DNA from: Thermus brockianus
GTDB taxonomy: Bacteria; Deinococcota; Deinococci; Deinococcales; Thermaceae
Direction: 5' to 3'
DNA: 64,000 nucleotides
Assembly: GCF_021462505.1 (NCBI RefSeq)
Contig: NZ_JAKEDV010000002.1
Coordinates: forward strand, 157,352 to 221,351
Under the pieces are notes generated by a model that made no database searches, was not told the DNA's origin, and saw only the letters and a program-made list of their open reading frames with translations. Positions 8,182-16,261 of the stretch are shown piece after piece. Both the position numbers and the translations under genes were made by a program. How positions within the stretch are numbered: the first letter of the stretch is position 1; every line of letters starts with the position of its first letter.

Positions 8182-9197
8182 GGGAGAAGGCAGGGCGGGT
8201 AGGCGCTGCTCGGGGTCTCGGCTCCAGGGCCGTAGACCCGTAGGGGGATGAGGGTTTGGCCCTCGAGGTGCCAGTGCCCTTCCAGGACCACCTCGTAGAG
8301 GAGGCCCTTGAAGAAGCCGTGGAAGCTATCCTCCCAGGTTTCCAGGTTCTGGGCCCTTAGGGGGTAGTTGTGCCAGGCGGGGCCTAGGTAGTGGAGCCAG
8401 GGGTCCTCGAGGGGCCGGGCATCCTCGGGGGAAAGCCCAAAAATGGCGTTGAAATAGCCCCTTAGGCGGCTTGCCGTGAAAAGGAGGTTGAGGTAGGGGT
8501 CCTCCAAGGCCGCCCGGGCCTCGGCCTCCGTGCGGGGGAAGGGCCTTGCGGGGTCCCAGGCGCCAAACCGCCATAGCCTTTCCTCCTGCCTCAGGGCATC
8601 CTCCCAGCTCATCTGGGCAAGCCCCAAGGTGCGGCTAAAGGGGGCTTGGCCCTGGAGGGCGGCCAGGTCCTGGGCAAGGGCATCTACCGCCTCCCGCACC
8701 CCCCGGGAAAGCCCCAGGGCCTTGTCCCCCCCGTACTGCTCGTTGTCCACGATGGCCGCCAGGGTCCCTTTGGGGATGCGCAAGGCCCCCGCCGCCGCTC
8801 GGATTTCCCTGGCGTGAGGCAGGACGTGGTGGGGAGCGATGGGTAGGCCCTGAAGGTTTACCCTTTGCCCCCTGCGGGCCTGCCCGATGGCCTCCACCCA
8901 CCGCTCGGCAGCGGCCAGGGCAGCCTGGGGTTCGGCAAAGGCCGAGCGCTTCCCCGCCTGCTGGTTGCTTAGCTCCAGGCGCAAAAGCCGGTCATAGGCC
9001 CGGGCCGCCCCTTCCCCAAGGAGGAGGTGAAGGCCCGCCTTGTTCCGGAGATGCAGGGCCACAAGCCTTTCCCGGACCGCCTTGGGGTAGGGGAGAAGCG
9101 CCCGCAAGCTCGGGGAGGGTGGCGGCTCCGGGAAGGCGGGCGGGACCAAAAAAAGAAGGCCCGCCAGCAGGAGGACGAGCCAGGGCCCAGGGCGCAT
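8178..9197 (-). CDS. Secreted protein, possibly lysozyme / transglycosylase-like
   Basis: A 339-aa protein with a clear N-terminal signal peptide or anchor (MRPGPWLVLLLAGLLFLVPPAF). I do not recognise a named family. Residues about 140-200 contain IPKGTLAAIVDNEQYGGDK and, 45 residues on, RTLGLAQMSWEDAL. A Glu after a hydrophobic helix followed by a GLAQM loop is the layout of lysozyme-like transglycosylases (catalytic Glu, then G-L-M/A-Q), so cell-wall cleavage is a reasonable guess. The C-terminal third (residues 240-339) is rich in Trp, His and Tyr. It lies just downstream of a NYN-domain gene on the same strand with an 8-bp gap, probably one transcript. Confidence 0.5.
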   Translation of the reverse strand: MRPGPWLVLLLAGLLFLVPPAFPEPPPSPSLRALLPYPKAVRERLVALHLRNKAGLHLLLGEGAARAYDRLLRLELSNQQAGKRSAFAEPQAALAAAERWVEAIGQARRGQRVNLQGLPIAPHHVLPHAREIRAAAGALRIPKGTLAAIVDNEQYGGDKALGLSRGVREAVDALAQDLAALQGQAPFSRTLGLAQMSWEDALRQEERLWRFGAWDPARPFPRTEAEARAALEDPYLNLLFTASRLRGYFNAIFGLSPEDARPLEDPWLHYLGPAWHNYPLRAQNLETWEDSFHGFFKGLLYEVVLEGHWHLEGQTLIPLRVYGPGAETPSSAYPPCLLP

Positions 9198-9204
9198 GGC
9201 CCTT

Positions 9205-9753
9205 TTAGGGCTTGCTTTCTTCCGCCGGGGCCGGGGGGACCTCCACCGTGGCCTCCACGGGATAGCCCACGTAGGTGCGCCGGCCCCCCAGGGTCCTTTC
9301 CAGCACCTCCCGCCACTCGGGCAGGTTCAGAAAACGGTCCGCCTGGTTGCGGAGCTCCAGGTCAGCGAGCTCATGAAGGCCCAAGAGGTGGACCTCCTTA
9401 CCCATGGCCCGTAGGGCGGCGAAGGTGTGGGCCAGGTCCCCAGAGCCGCTCGCCACGATGGCCCGGTCCCAACGGGGGGCGGTGGTGAGGAGGTCGGTGG
9501 CGATCATGGCCTCAAAACGGGCCTCCCCCCGGGTGAGGCGGCTTCGCACCGTGTAGCCCATGAAGACCAGGGCATCAATGAAGCGTTGTTGCCGCTCGTC
9601 CTCGGGGTCGGTGATGGGCACGTAGTAGAAGGCGTTGTAAAGCTGCTCAGGGGTGGCGAACTGGGTGAGGACGCGCCGGTGGTCCACGTTCCACCCCAAG
9701 CGTTTGGCCGCCAGGTACATGTACGAGCCGTCAATGAAGAGGGCAACCCGCAT
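9205..9753 (-). CDS. NYN-domain (LabA/DUF88) putative ribonuclease
   Basis: A 182-aa protein of the NYN (PIN-like) family. MRVALFIDGSYMYLAAKRLGW carries the first acidic residue (D8), EAMIATDLLTTA the second (about D90), and IVASGSGDLAHTFAALRAMGKEV the SGDGD-like third (about 103-122). This acidic triad binds a metal in PIN-type nucleases, so RNA cleavage is likely, although LabA proteins can also act in regulation. A TATCAT box lies 8 nt upstream of the ATG. The tail rich in Pro/Ala/Glu after residue 165 looks disordered. Confidence 0.85.
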   Translation of the reverse strand: MRVALFIDGSYMYLAAKRLGWNVDHRRVLTQFATPEQLYNAFYYVPITDPEDERQQRFIDALVFMGYTVRSRLTRGEARFEAMIATDLLTTAPRWDRAIVASGSGDLAHTFAALRAMGKEVHLLGLHELADLELRNQADRFLNLPEWREVLERTLGGRRTYVGYPVEATVEVPPAPAEESKP

Positions 9754-9761
9754 ATGCCCCC

Positions 9762-9767
9762 ATGATA
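9762..9767 (-). promoter_or_regulatory. -10 element of the NYN gene
   Basis: TATCAT on the minus strand lies 8 nt before the ATG at 9753. A TTGACC sequence inside the upstream terminator hairpin is 20 bp away, rather far for a -35 box. Confidence 0.35.
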
Positions 9768-9778
9768 GGGCAAACGGC

Positions 9779-9803
9779 CCCCCCAGGGGTCAACCCTGGG
9801 GGG
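9779..9803 (-). terminator. Terminator hairpin after the ferredoxin-NADP reductase gene
   Basis: A perfect 10-bp stem, CCCCCCAGGG (9779-9788) with CCCTGGGGGG (9794-9803), lies just past the reductase stop at 9812. The U-tract is weak. The same stem core recurs in the terminator at 38171. Confidence 0.6.
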
Positions 9804-9811
9804 ACCAAGCT

Positions 9812-10819
9812 TTAGACGGGCGTTTTCTCTTCCGCCTTCTCGGAGGAGTGGCCCGGGTTTACCTTGAGGGCCGGGTTAGCGTAGGCGGCGGCGTGGTTGG
9901 CAGCGATGGCGGCCTCGCCAAACCCCAGCACGATGAGGGGAAGCTTCCCCGGATAGGTGACGATGTCCCCGCAGGCGTAGACGCCGGGGATGCTGGTGGC
10001 CATGGTGGTGTCCACCTTGATCTTATTCTTTTCTAGCTCCAGGCCCCAGTTGGCCAAGGGGCCCAGCTTGGTGAGGTAGCCCGCTAGGATGAGCACGGCG
10101 TCCACCTCCAGCGCCAGCTCCTCCTGGGTTTGGTTGTGGAAAATCACCGCCCGCTTCACCCAGGCGTCCCCCTCAATCCGCCGCACCTCGTAGGGGGTGA
10201 GCACCCTAAGCTTCCCTTCCTCATGGGCCTGGAGGAGCTCTTTCACGCTGGCCTCGTGGGCCCGGAACTGGGGCCTGCGGTGGATAAGGGTGATTTCCTG
10301 GGCGGTGCCCAGCAGGTTGAGGGCCCAGTCCACGGCGCTATCCCCCCCGCCCACGATGAGGACCCGTTTCCCCTGGAACTCCGCCTTGGCCTTTACGGCG
10401 TAGTACACCCCCTTGCCCTCAAACTCCTTCTCCCCGGGGGCCCCGAGGCGCCGAGGCTCAAAAGCCCCGACCCCTGCGGCGATAATGACCGCCTTGGCGG
10501 TGTAGGTCTGGCCCGCGGAGGTGGTGACCTTGAAGCCGTCGCCCTCCTTCTCCAGGGTTTCCGCCCGTTCCCCCAGGTTGTAGATGGGGTTAAAGGGGGC
10601 CACCTGCTCCACAAGGCCCTTCACCAGGTCCTTGGCGTACACCTTGGGAAAGCCCGCCACGTCGTAGATGTACTTTTCCGGATACAGGGCGGTAAGTTGC
10701 CCTCCGGGCTCCGGCAAAGGGTCTACAAAGCGGAAGGAAAGCCCCCGCATCCCCACGTAAAACCCTGCAAAAAGCCCCGCTGGTCCCGCACCGATAATGA
10801 TCACGTCCGTGTGTTCCAT
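9812..10819 (-). CDS. Ferredoxin-NADP(+) reductase, TrxB-like (YumC type)
   Basis: A 335-aa flavoprotein that should pass electrons between NADPH and ferredoxin. The FAD-binding GxGxxG is in [17 protein letters not shown] (residues 5-21) and the NADPH site in [15 protein letters not shown] (about 155-169). YACGDI near the C-terminus is the second FAD contact. It lacks the redox CxxC of thioredoxin reductase, which places it in the ferredoxin/flavodoxin-NADP reductase group found in Bacillus, Chlorobium and Thermus. The ATG at 10819 is preferred over an upstream GTG because AGGTGG sits 5 nt before it. Confidence 0.88.
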   Translation of the reverse strand: MEHTDVIIIGAGPAGLFAGFYVGMRGLSFRFVDPLPEPGGQLTALYPEKYIYDVAGFPKVYAKDLVKGLVEQVAPFNPIYNLGERAETLEKEGDGFKVTTSAGQTYTAKAVIIAAGVGAFEPRRLGAPGEKEFEGKGVYYAVKAKAEFQGKRVLIVGGGDSAVDWALNLLGTAQEITLIHRRPQFRAHEASVKELLQAHEEGKLRVLTPYEVRRIEGDAWVKRAVIFHNQTQEELALEVDAVLILAGYLTKLGPLANWGLELEKNKIKVDTTMATSIPGVYACGDIVTYPGKLPLIVLGFGEAAIAANHAAAYANPALKVNPGHSSEKAEEKTPV

Positions 10820-10894
10820 GGGCACCACCTCGCCTGGTATTGTACGTCCTGAGCCCTTGAACCACGTCCCCTTTAGAAAAGGGACAAAGCGCCC

Positions 10895-11926
10895 TTAGTT
10901 CACCCGAAGCACCACCTTGCCAAACACCCGCCGCTCCTCCAATAGCCGGTGGCCCTCCGCAGCCTCTTCCAAGGGCAGCACCTGCCCCACCACGGGCCTA
11001 AGCTTCCCTTCTTCCACAAAGCGGAGGATGGGGAAAAGGCGGCTCTTGGAGGCCATGGTGGACCCAAGAATGGAAAGCTGGCGGAAAAACACGTGGGCGA
11101 AGGGCAACGTCCCCTCGTACCCTGAGGAGGCCCCTGCGATGGCAATGCGGCCGCCATTGGCCGTGGCCTTGATGACCCCTTCAAAGTAGAGGGCCCCGGT
11201 ATGGTCCACCACCTTGTCCGCTCCTTTGCCTCCGGTGAGGCGGCGCACCTCCTTGAACCAGTCGGGGTGGGTGTAGTTCACGCCCTCGTCGGCCCCAAGC
11301 TCCTTGGCCCGGCGTAGCTTTTCCTCGGAGCCCGCTGTGGCGATGACGCGCGCTCCGAAGAGCTTGGCGATCTGGATGGCGGCCACGCTCACCCCGCTTC
11401 CCGCCGCCATGACCAAGACGTCGTCCCCGGGGCGGACCTGGAGTTTATCTACCACCATCTGCCAGGCGGTGAGGAAGGTGAGGGGGATGGCGGCGGCTTC
11501 TTCAAAGGAGAGGTTGGCGGGCTTCTTTAAGAGGTTCGCTTCCGGCACCACCAGATATTCGGCGTAGGCGCCCCAGCGGTGCTCGCCTAGGATCTCGTAC
11601 TTCGGGCACAGGTTATCCTCCCCAGCCAAACAGCGCTCGCAGTGGCTGCAGGAAAGCCCCGGGTTCACCACCACCTCGTCTCCGGGGGCGAAGCCCGTGA
11701 CCCCAGGGCCCACCGCCTCCACCACGCCGCTGGCATCGGCCCCCAGCACGTGGGGAAGGGGTAGCTTGGGGCTCGCCACCCCCTTGCGCACCCAGATGTC
11801 CAGGTGGTTGAGGGCCGCTGCCTTTACCCGAAGGCGCACCTCTTTCGGGCCGGGCTCGGGGGTGGGGACTTCCGCCACCTTGAGCACCTCTGGACCGCCT
11901 CTCGCCTCCATGACCACCGCTTTCAT
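10895..11926 (-). CDS. Zinc-dependent alcohol dehydrogenase / quinone oxidoreductase family (MDR)
   Basis: A 343-aa medium-chain dehydrogenase. The N-terminal GroES-like domain ends with the structural-zinc loop CSHCERCLAGEDNLC (about residues 95-109), and the cofactor domain has VLVMAAGSGVSVAAIQIAK (about 167-185). HVLGADASGVVEAVG replaces the classical GHE catalytic motif, so the catalytic zinc may be lacking; the family has members with only structural zinc. Substrate and direction are unknown. The ATG at 11926 follows a GGAGGTGG ribosome site. The promoter probably shares the palindrome at 11972-11987 with the peptide transporter operon. Confidence 0.85.
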   Translation of the reverse strand: MKAVVMEARGGPEVLKVAEVPTPEPGPKEVRLRVKAAALNHLDIWVRKGVASPKLPLPHVLGADASGVVEAVGPGVTGFAPGDEVVVNPGLSCSHCERCLAGEDNLCPKYEILGEHRWGAYAEYLVVPEANLLKKPANLSFEEAAAIPLTFLTAWQMVVDKLQVRPGDDVLVMAAGSGVSVAAIQIAKLFGARVIATAGSEEKLRRAKELGADEGVNYTHPDWFKEVRRLTGGKGADKVVDHTGALYFEGVIKATANGGRIAIAGASSGYEGTLPFAHVFFRQLSILGSTMASKSRLFPILRFVEEGKLRPVVGQVLPLEEAAEGHRLLEERRVFGKVVLRVN

Positions 11927-11947
11927 GGCCACCTCCTTATGAGGGGG

Positions 11948-11976
11948 ATTTTTCCACGAGGGCAGGGGTGGGTCAA
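11948..11976 (-). promoter_or_regulatory. Probable promoter of the alcohol dehydrogenase gene
   Basis: On the minus strand TTGACC (11976-11971) is followed after 17 bp by AAAAAT (11953-11948). The -35 box is one arm of the palindrome at 11972-11987. The -10 box is only a fair match. Confidence 0.4.
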
Positions 11977-11987
11977 GCGTGCTTGAC
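11972..11987. promoter_or_regulatory. Palindrome GTCAAGC-GT-GCTTGAC between divergent promoters
   Basis: Two perfect 7-bp arms flank a GT centre. The right arm is part of the -35 box of the peptide transporter operon and the left arm part of the -35 box of the divergent dehydrogenase gene. It could be a regulator operator, or partly a by-product of two back-to-back TTGAC boxes. Confidence 0.5.
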
Positions 11988-12012
11988 AGGGGCCAAACGG
12001 GATGTGTAGCCT
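11983..12012 (+). promoter_or_regulatory. Promoter of the dpp operon
   Basis: TTGACA (11983-11988), 18 bp, then TAGCCT (12007-12012). The leader holds a short inverted repeat (GCCTTA at 12009-12014, TAAGGC at 12021-12026) and a GGAGGCGAG ribosome site before the ATG at 12043. Confidence 0.6.
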
Positions 12013-12042
12013 TAGCCCCGTAAGGCAAGCGGAGGCGAGAAT

Positions 12043-13786
12043 ATGAGAAAAGCCCTGGTCTTGATGGCAGGCCTTATCGTCCTGGCTGGTGTGGCCAGCG
12101 CCCAGACCTTCGTCTGGCCGCAGAAGTGGACGGTGGCCAAGCCCTCTGAGGTGAAGCGGGGCGGTACCTTGCGGGCTGCGGTGATCTCCGATTACCGCAC
12201 CTTTAACCCCTTTATCACCGCAGAGGCGGGGAACGTACCGGCCACCATCTCCCCCTACGGACTGGTGCGCCGAGACCCCACCACCGGGGAGTGGATTCCC
12301 TACATGGCGGAGTCCTTTACGGTGAGCCCCAACAAGCTGGAGATCACCTTTAAGATTCGCCGGGGCATGAAGTGGTCGGACGGCCGGCCCATCACCGCCG
12401 ACGACTGGATCATGACCTGGCGCATCCACACCGACAAGGCGGTGGGCTCCAACAGCTATGATTCCTTCTTCATTGACGGCAAGCCCATTGTTCTCCGGAA
12501 GATTGACGACTACACCATCCGTTTCATTTACCCCAGGCCCGATGCCACCGCCTTCGCCGTGGCCGCCTTTACCCCCTGGCCCGCCCACGTCTTCGGCCCT
12601 GTTTACCAAAAGGAAGGGGCCGAGGGCATCAAGAGGATGTGGACCCTAAACGAGAACCCGGCCAACATCGTTTCCGCCGGGCCGTGGCTCGTGGAGAGCT
12701 ACCGGCCGGGGGAGCGCTTGGTCCTGAAGCGCAACCCCGCCTTCGGGGAGTGGAACAAGGACGAGGCGGGGAACCCCTTGCCCTACCTGGACCGCTACGA
12801 AATTAAGATCGTGAAGGACACCAACGCCCAGCTGGCGGAGTTCCTGGCGGGGAACATTGACCTAATGGCCCCCTCCACCGTGGACCACATCTCCCAGATC
12901 CGCCAGGCCATCCAGGCGGGCCGGCTGGACGCCACCATCAAGGTGAACGCCTCCCCGGTGGCCAGCAGCCAGTTCATGGTCTTCAACTGGAACAAGGCTT
13001 CCGACCCCTTCAAGCAAGTTCCGCTCGGATAAGTTCCGCCGGGCCATGAGCCACATCGTGAACCGCCAGGCGGTGGTGGAGATCGTCTACGGCGGCCTGG
13101 GCACCCCCATGTACTCCAGCGTCTACCCTGTGCTCACGCAGTGGATCAACCCCAAGGTGCCCAAGTACGAGTACAACCTCCAGGAGGTGGCGAAGCTCTT
13201 GGCCGAGCTGGGCTTCACCAGGAAGGATAGGGAAGGGTATCTGGTGGACTCCAGGGGGCGGAGGCTTGAGTTCAACCTCTCCACCAACGCTGGCAACGCC
13301 CAGCGGGAGCAGATCGCCAAGCTCATCGTGGACGAGGCCAAGAAGGTGGGGGTGAAGGTAAACTTTACCGCCATTGACTTCAACACCCTGGTGGGCCAGC
13401 TTCTCTCCTCGGGGCCCGACCGCCCCTTTGATGCCATCATCATCGGCCTCACCGGCGGTGACTTGGACTGGCCTTTTGGCTCCAACGTGGTCCCGTGCAA
13501 GGGCAACCTGCACATGTGGAACAAGTCGGGCCAGTGCCTGGACCCCCGGGAAACCCAGCTGGACGCCCTCTATTTCCGCGGCCGCACCGAGCTGGACTTC
13601 AAGAAGCGGGTAGAGATCGGCTACCGCATGCAGGAGATTGAGGCCCAGCTTCTTCCCGTCATCTACATCGCCGGGCCCAACTACCACCCCGCATGGAACA
13701 ACCGCCTGGGTGGCGAACACCCGGATGCCATCATCAGCGCCATCTGGGGCCAGCGGCAGCTGGAGCTCACCTTCATCAAGAAATGA
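12043..13786 (+). pseudogene. dppA: Peptide ABC transporter substrate-binding protein (DppA/OppA family), frameshifted
   Basis: A family-5 solute-binding protein for di-/oligopeptides, split in two frames. The first part (12043-13032, 329 aa) has a signal peptide (MRKALVLMAGLIVLAGVASAQ) and the family's FNPF, MKWSDGRPITADDW and GPWLVESYRPGERLVLKRNP segments, then ends in an out-of-frame stop. Homology resumes in the next frame from about 13016 (KFRSDKFRRAM) and continues to 13786, ending in NNRLGGEHPDA and LTFIKK. One extra base near 13012-13018, or duplication of CAAG there, explains the shift. With it corrected the protein is about 580 aa, the normal size. All downstream transporter genes look intact, so a sequencing error or very recent mutation is possible. 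Confidence 0.82.
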
Positions 13787-13800
13787 GCCAAAGCCTTTAG

Positions 13801-13825
13801 CCCCCGGGGCCAAGGGCCCCGGGGG
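13801..13825 (+). promoter_or_regulatory. Strong hairpin between the binding-protein and permease genes
   Basis: CCCCCGGGGCC and GGCCCCGGGGG form an 11-bp stem with an AAG loop, followed by TCCTTT without a full U-tract. Such hairpins after binding-protein genes commonly stabilise the upstream mRNA and lower permease expression. Confidence 0.6.
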
Positions 13826-13840
13826 TCCTTTGGGAAACCC

Positions 13841-14824
13841 ATGACCGCCTACATCCTTCGGCGCATCCTCTACCTGATTCCCACCTTTTTCGGGGCCACC
13901 TTACTCGCCTTCCTCATCATCCAGATGGCCCCGGGGGACTACCTCACCCAGCTGGAGCTGGACCCTAAGGTGACCCCCGAAACCATCGCCCGGCTTCGCT
14001 CCCAGTTCGGCCTAGACCGGCCCATCTACGAGCAGTACCTCCTTTGGATGAACAACCTCTTGCACCTAAACCTAGGCTATTCCTTCGCCTACCAGGCCCC
14101 GGTGCTGGAGGTGGTCTGGCCCCGGGTGGTGAACTCCATGGTCATCGTCATCCCTTCCACCCTTCTTCTCTACCTCGTGGCCATACCCATAGGGGTCTAT
14201 GGGGCCGTGCGCCAGTACTCCCTGGGGGACCGCATCCTGTCCTTTTTGGCCTACGTGGGCCTTTCCGTGCCCAGCTTCTTCCTGGCCCTCATCGCCATAT
14301 ACGTCCTCCTGCAGATCAAGTTCCACACGGGGGTACTGGTTTTCCCCGTTTCGGGAATGACCTCAAGCGGTTTTGAGCAGATGCCTCCCTTGCGCCAGGT
14401 TCTGGACATCGCCTGGCATGCGGTGGTGCCCGTCCTGGTGGCCACGGCCAACGACATCGCCGGGCTTTCCCGGCTCATGCGGGGGCAGATGCTGGAGGTG
14501 CTTTCCCAGGACTTCATCCGCACCGCCCGGGCCAAGGGGCTTTCCGAGCGGGTGGTCCTTTACAAGCACGCTTTCCGCAATGCGGTGATTCCCTTCGTGG
14601 CCACCCTGGGCGGGCTCTTGCCGAGCCTGATCTCGGGGGCGGGCTTTGTGGAGGTGGTCATGGCCTGGCCGGGCATCACCCCCTTCTTCCTAGACGCCAT
14701 CGCCAACCAGGACCTTTACGTGATCGCCGGCTTTCTCACGGTGAGCCTGGTTCTCCTCATGGTGGGCAACCTGATCTCCGATTTGCTTTTGGCCTGGGTG
14801 GACCCCAGGATTCGCTATGAGTAG
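13841..14824 (+). CDS. dppB: Peptide ABC transporter permease (DppB/OppB family)
   Basis: A 327-aa inner-membrane permease. It begins with MTAYILRRILYLIPTFFGAT, the standard first helix of DppB proteins, and has about six transmembrane helices. The EAA loop that contacts the ATPases is seen around LSQDFIRTARAKGLSERVVLYKHAFRNAVIPF (about residues 221-252). It pairs with DppC to form the channel. The start is the ATG at 13841, 15 bp after the attenuator-like hairpin. Confidence 0.93.
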   Translation: MTAYILRRILYLIPTFFGATLLAFLIIQMAPGDYLTQLELDPKVTPETIARLRSQFGLDRPIYEQYLLWMNNLLHLNLGYSFAYQAPVLEVVWPRVVNSMVIVIPSTLLLYLVAIPIGVYGAVRQYSLGDRILSFLAYVGLSVPSFFLALIAIYVLLQIKFHTGVLVFPVSGMTSSGFEQMPPLRQVLDIAWHAVVPVLVATANDIAGLSRLMRGQMLEVLSQDFIRTARAKGLSERVVLYKHAFRNAVIPFVATLGGLLPSLISGAGFVEVVMAWPGITPFFLDAIANQDLYVIAGFLTVSLVLLMVGNLISDLLLAWVDPRIRYE

Positions 14825-14833
14825 GGGGGTCTT

Positions 14834-16189
14834 GTGGAACGCTTAGCGCCTTCTAGCGGCTTTACCCTGGCCCTTCGCCAGTTCCGCCGCCACCGGCTTG
14901 CGGTCTGGGGCGGGCGGATCCTTCTCGTACTTTACCTGATGGCCGCCTTCGCCGGCTTCTTCAGCCCCTACGACCCCAACTACTACGAGCTCTACCCACC
15001 CAAGGGGCACCACCCACCCACCCGGATCCACTTCATAGACCCGGAAACGGGCCGGCTGACCCGGCCCTTCGTCTACGCCACGCGCCGGACCATTGACCCG
15101 GTCACGTTGCAGCCCCGTTATGAGGAGGATCCTTCCCAAGGGAAGTTCTACATCCGCTTCTTCGTGCGCACCCCAGACCAGCCTTACACCGTGTTTAAGG
15201 TTTTTCGCTCGGACCTCCGGCTGTTTGGGGTGGACCCACCCGGAAGGATCTTCCTCATGGGCACCGACAACTTCGGCCGCGACCTCTTTAGCCGGGTGGT
15301 CTATGGCGGCCAGGTTTCCCTGACCATCGGCATCCTCTCCGCCTTGGTGTCCTTTGCCCTGGGGCTTCTTTTGGGGGGCATCGCCGGCTACTTTTCCGGC
15401 AGGCCCTTCGCCCTTTCCCTGCCGCCGGGGCTTTGGCGGGGTGTGGGGATGGTCCTAGGCCCCCTAAGCCTCCTCCTCTGGCTTGGGGTGGCGGCGGGGG
15501 CTTTGTTCCTGGCCTGGTCCTTCGTGCGCCTAAGCCCGGGGAAGGAAGCCTATTCCCTTTTGGTGGACGGGGCGGTGCTCCTTCTCGGGTTGGGGGCGGC
15601 TTACCTCATCCTGCGCCGGGTCTTTTCCGAGCCGATCCGTTTGGACCCCGATGACCTCATCATGCGCACGGTGGAGATCATCGCTGCCATCCCAAGCCTT
15701 TTCCTCCTCATCTCCCTTAGGGCGGTCTTTCCCACCAACATTGACCCCCTCTTCACCTTTTACCTGGTGGTGGGGCTTCTCGGGTTCATCGGCTGGGGCG
15801 GCCTGGCCCGGGTGGTGCGGGGCATCGTGCTTTCCGTGCGGGAGATGGACTACGTGCAGGCGGCGCGGGCCTTAGGGGCCTCGGATGGGCGCATCATCGC
15901 CCGGCACGTGCTCCCGGCCACGGCGAGCTACGTGATCGTGAGCCTCTCCCTGACCATCCCGGGCTTCATCCTGGGGGAAAGCGGCCTCTCCTTTTTGGGC
16001 CTTGGGGTGACGGAGCCCTATACCAGTTGGGGGCTCCTTTTGCAGGCGGCGCAACAAGGGGGGTTTGCCTCCTTCACCGACCGCCCCTGGGTGCTTTGGC
16101 CGGGGTTTTTCATCTTCCTCTCGGTGCTGTCCTGGAACTTCCTAGGGGATGGGCTAAGGGACGCCTTGGACCCCAGGCGGAGGCGTTAG
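14834..16189 (+). CDS. dppC: Peptide ABC transporter permease (DppC/OppC family), enlarged
   Basis: A 451-aa permease, against about 290-300 aa for typical DppC. The OppC N-terminal helix (about residues 22-45), GTDNFGRDLFSR (about 143-154) and the EAA loop (SVREMDYVQAARALGASDGR) are all present. Two regions account for the extra length: a hydrophilic, probably extracellular stretch of about 95 residues after the first helix, and an insertion at about residues 190-265 holding two further hydrophobic segments. It starts at the GTG at 14834, 9 bp after dppB. Similarly enlarged forms may exist in relatives, but I cannot confirm that here. Confidence 0.9.
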   Translation: MERLAPSSGFTLALRQFRRHRLAVWGGRILLVLYLMAAFAGFFSPYDPNYYELYPPKGHHPPTRIHFIDPETGRLTRPFVYATRRTIDPVTLQPRYEEDPSQGKFYIRFFVRTPDQPYTVFKVFRSDLRLFGVDPPGRIFLMGTDNFGRDLFSRVVYGGQVSLTIGILSALVSFALGLLLGGIAGYFSGRPFALSLPPGLWRGVGMVLGPLSLLLWLGVAAGALFLAWSFVRLSPGKEAYSLLVDGAVLLLGLGAAYLILRRVFSEPIRLDPDDLIMRTVEIIAAIPSLFLLISLRAVFPTNIDPLFTFYLVVGLLGFIGWGGLARVVRGIVLSVREMDYVQAARALGASDGRIIARHVLPATASYVIVSLSLTIPGFILGESGLSFLGLGVTEPYTSWGLLLQAAQQGGFASFTDRPWVLWPGFFIFLSVLSWNFLGDGLRDALDPRRRR

Positions 16190-16216
16190 GCTCTTCTCTT
16201 TTTATGGGGTATGGCG

Positions 16217-16222
16217 TATAAC
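16217..16222 (+). promoter_or_regulatory. Possible internal promoter -10 (TATAAC) before dppD
   Basis: The 72-bp gap between dppC and dppD is unusually AT-rich for this operon. It contains TATAAC with a weak TTCTCT 17 bp upstream. It may give separate expression of the two ATPase genes. Confidence 0.3.
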
Positions 16223-16261
16223 GGGTGAGGTGTTTTAGGGGCAGTGCCCGAAGGAGTGCGC

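Noticed and set aside
11923-12609. 228-codon open frame on the minus strand opposite the start of dppA
   Set aside because: Would span the divergent promoter region and read antisense through a good signal peptide gene.
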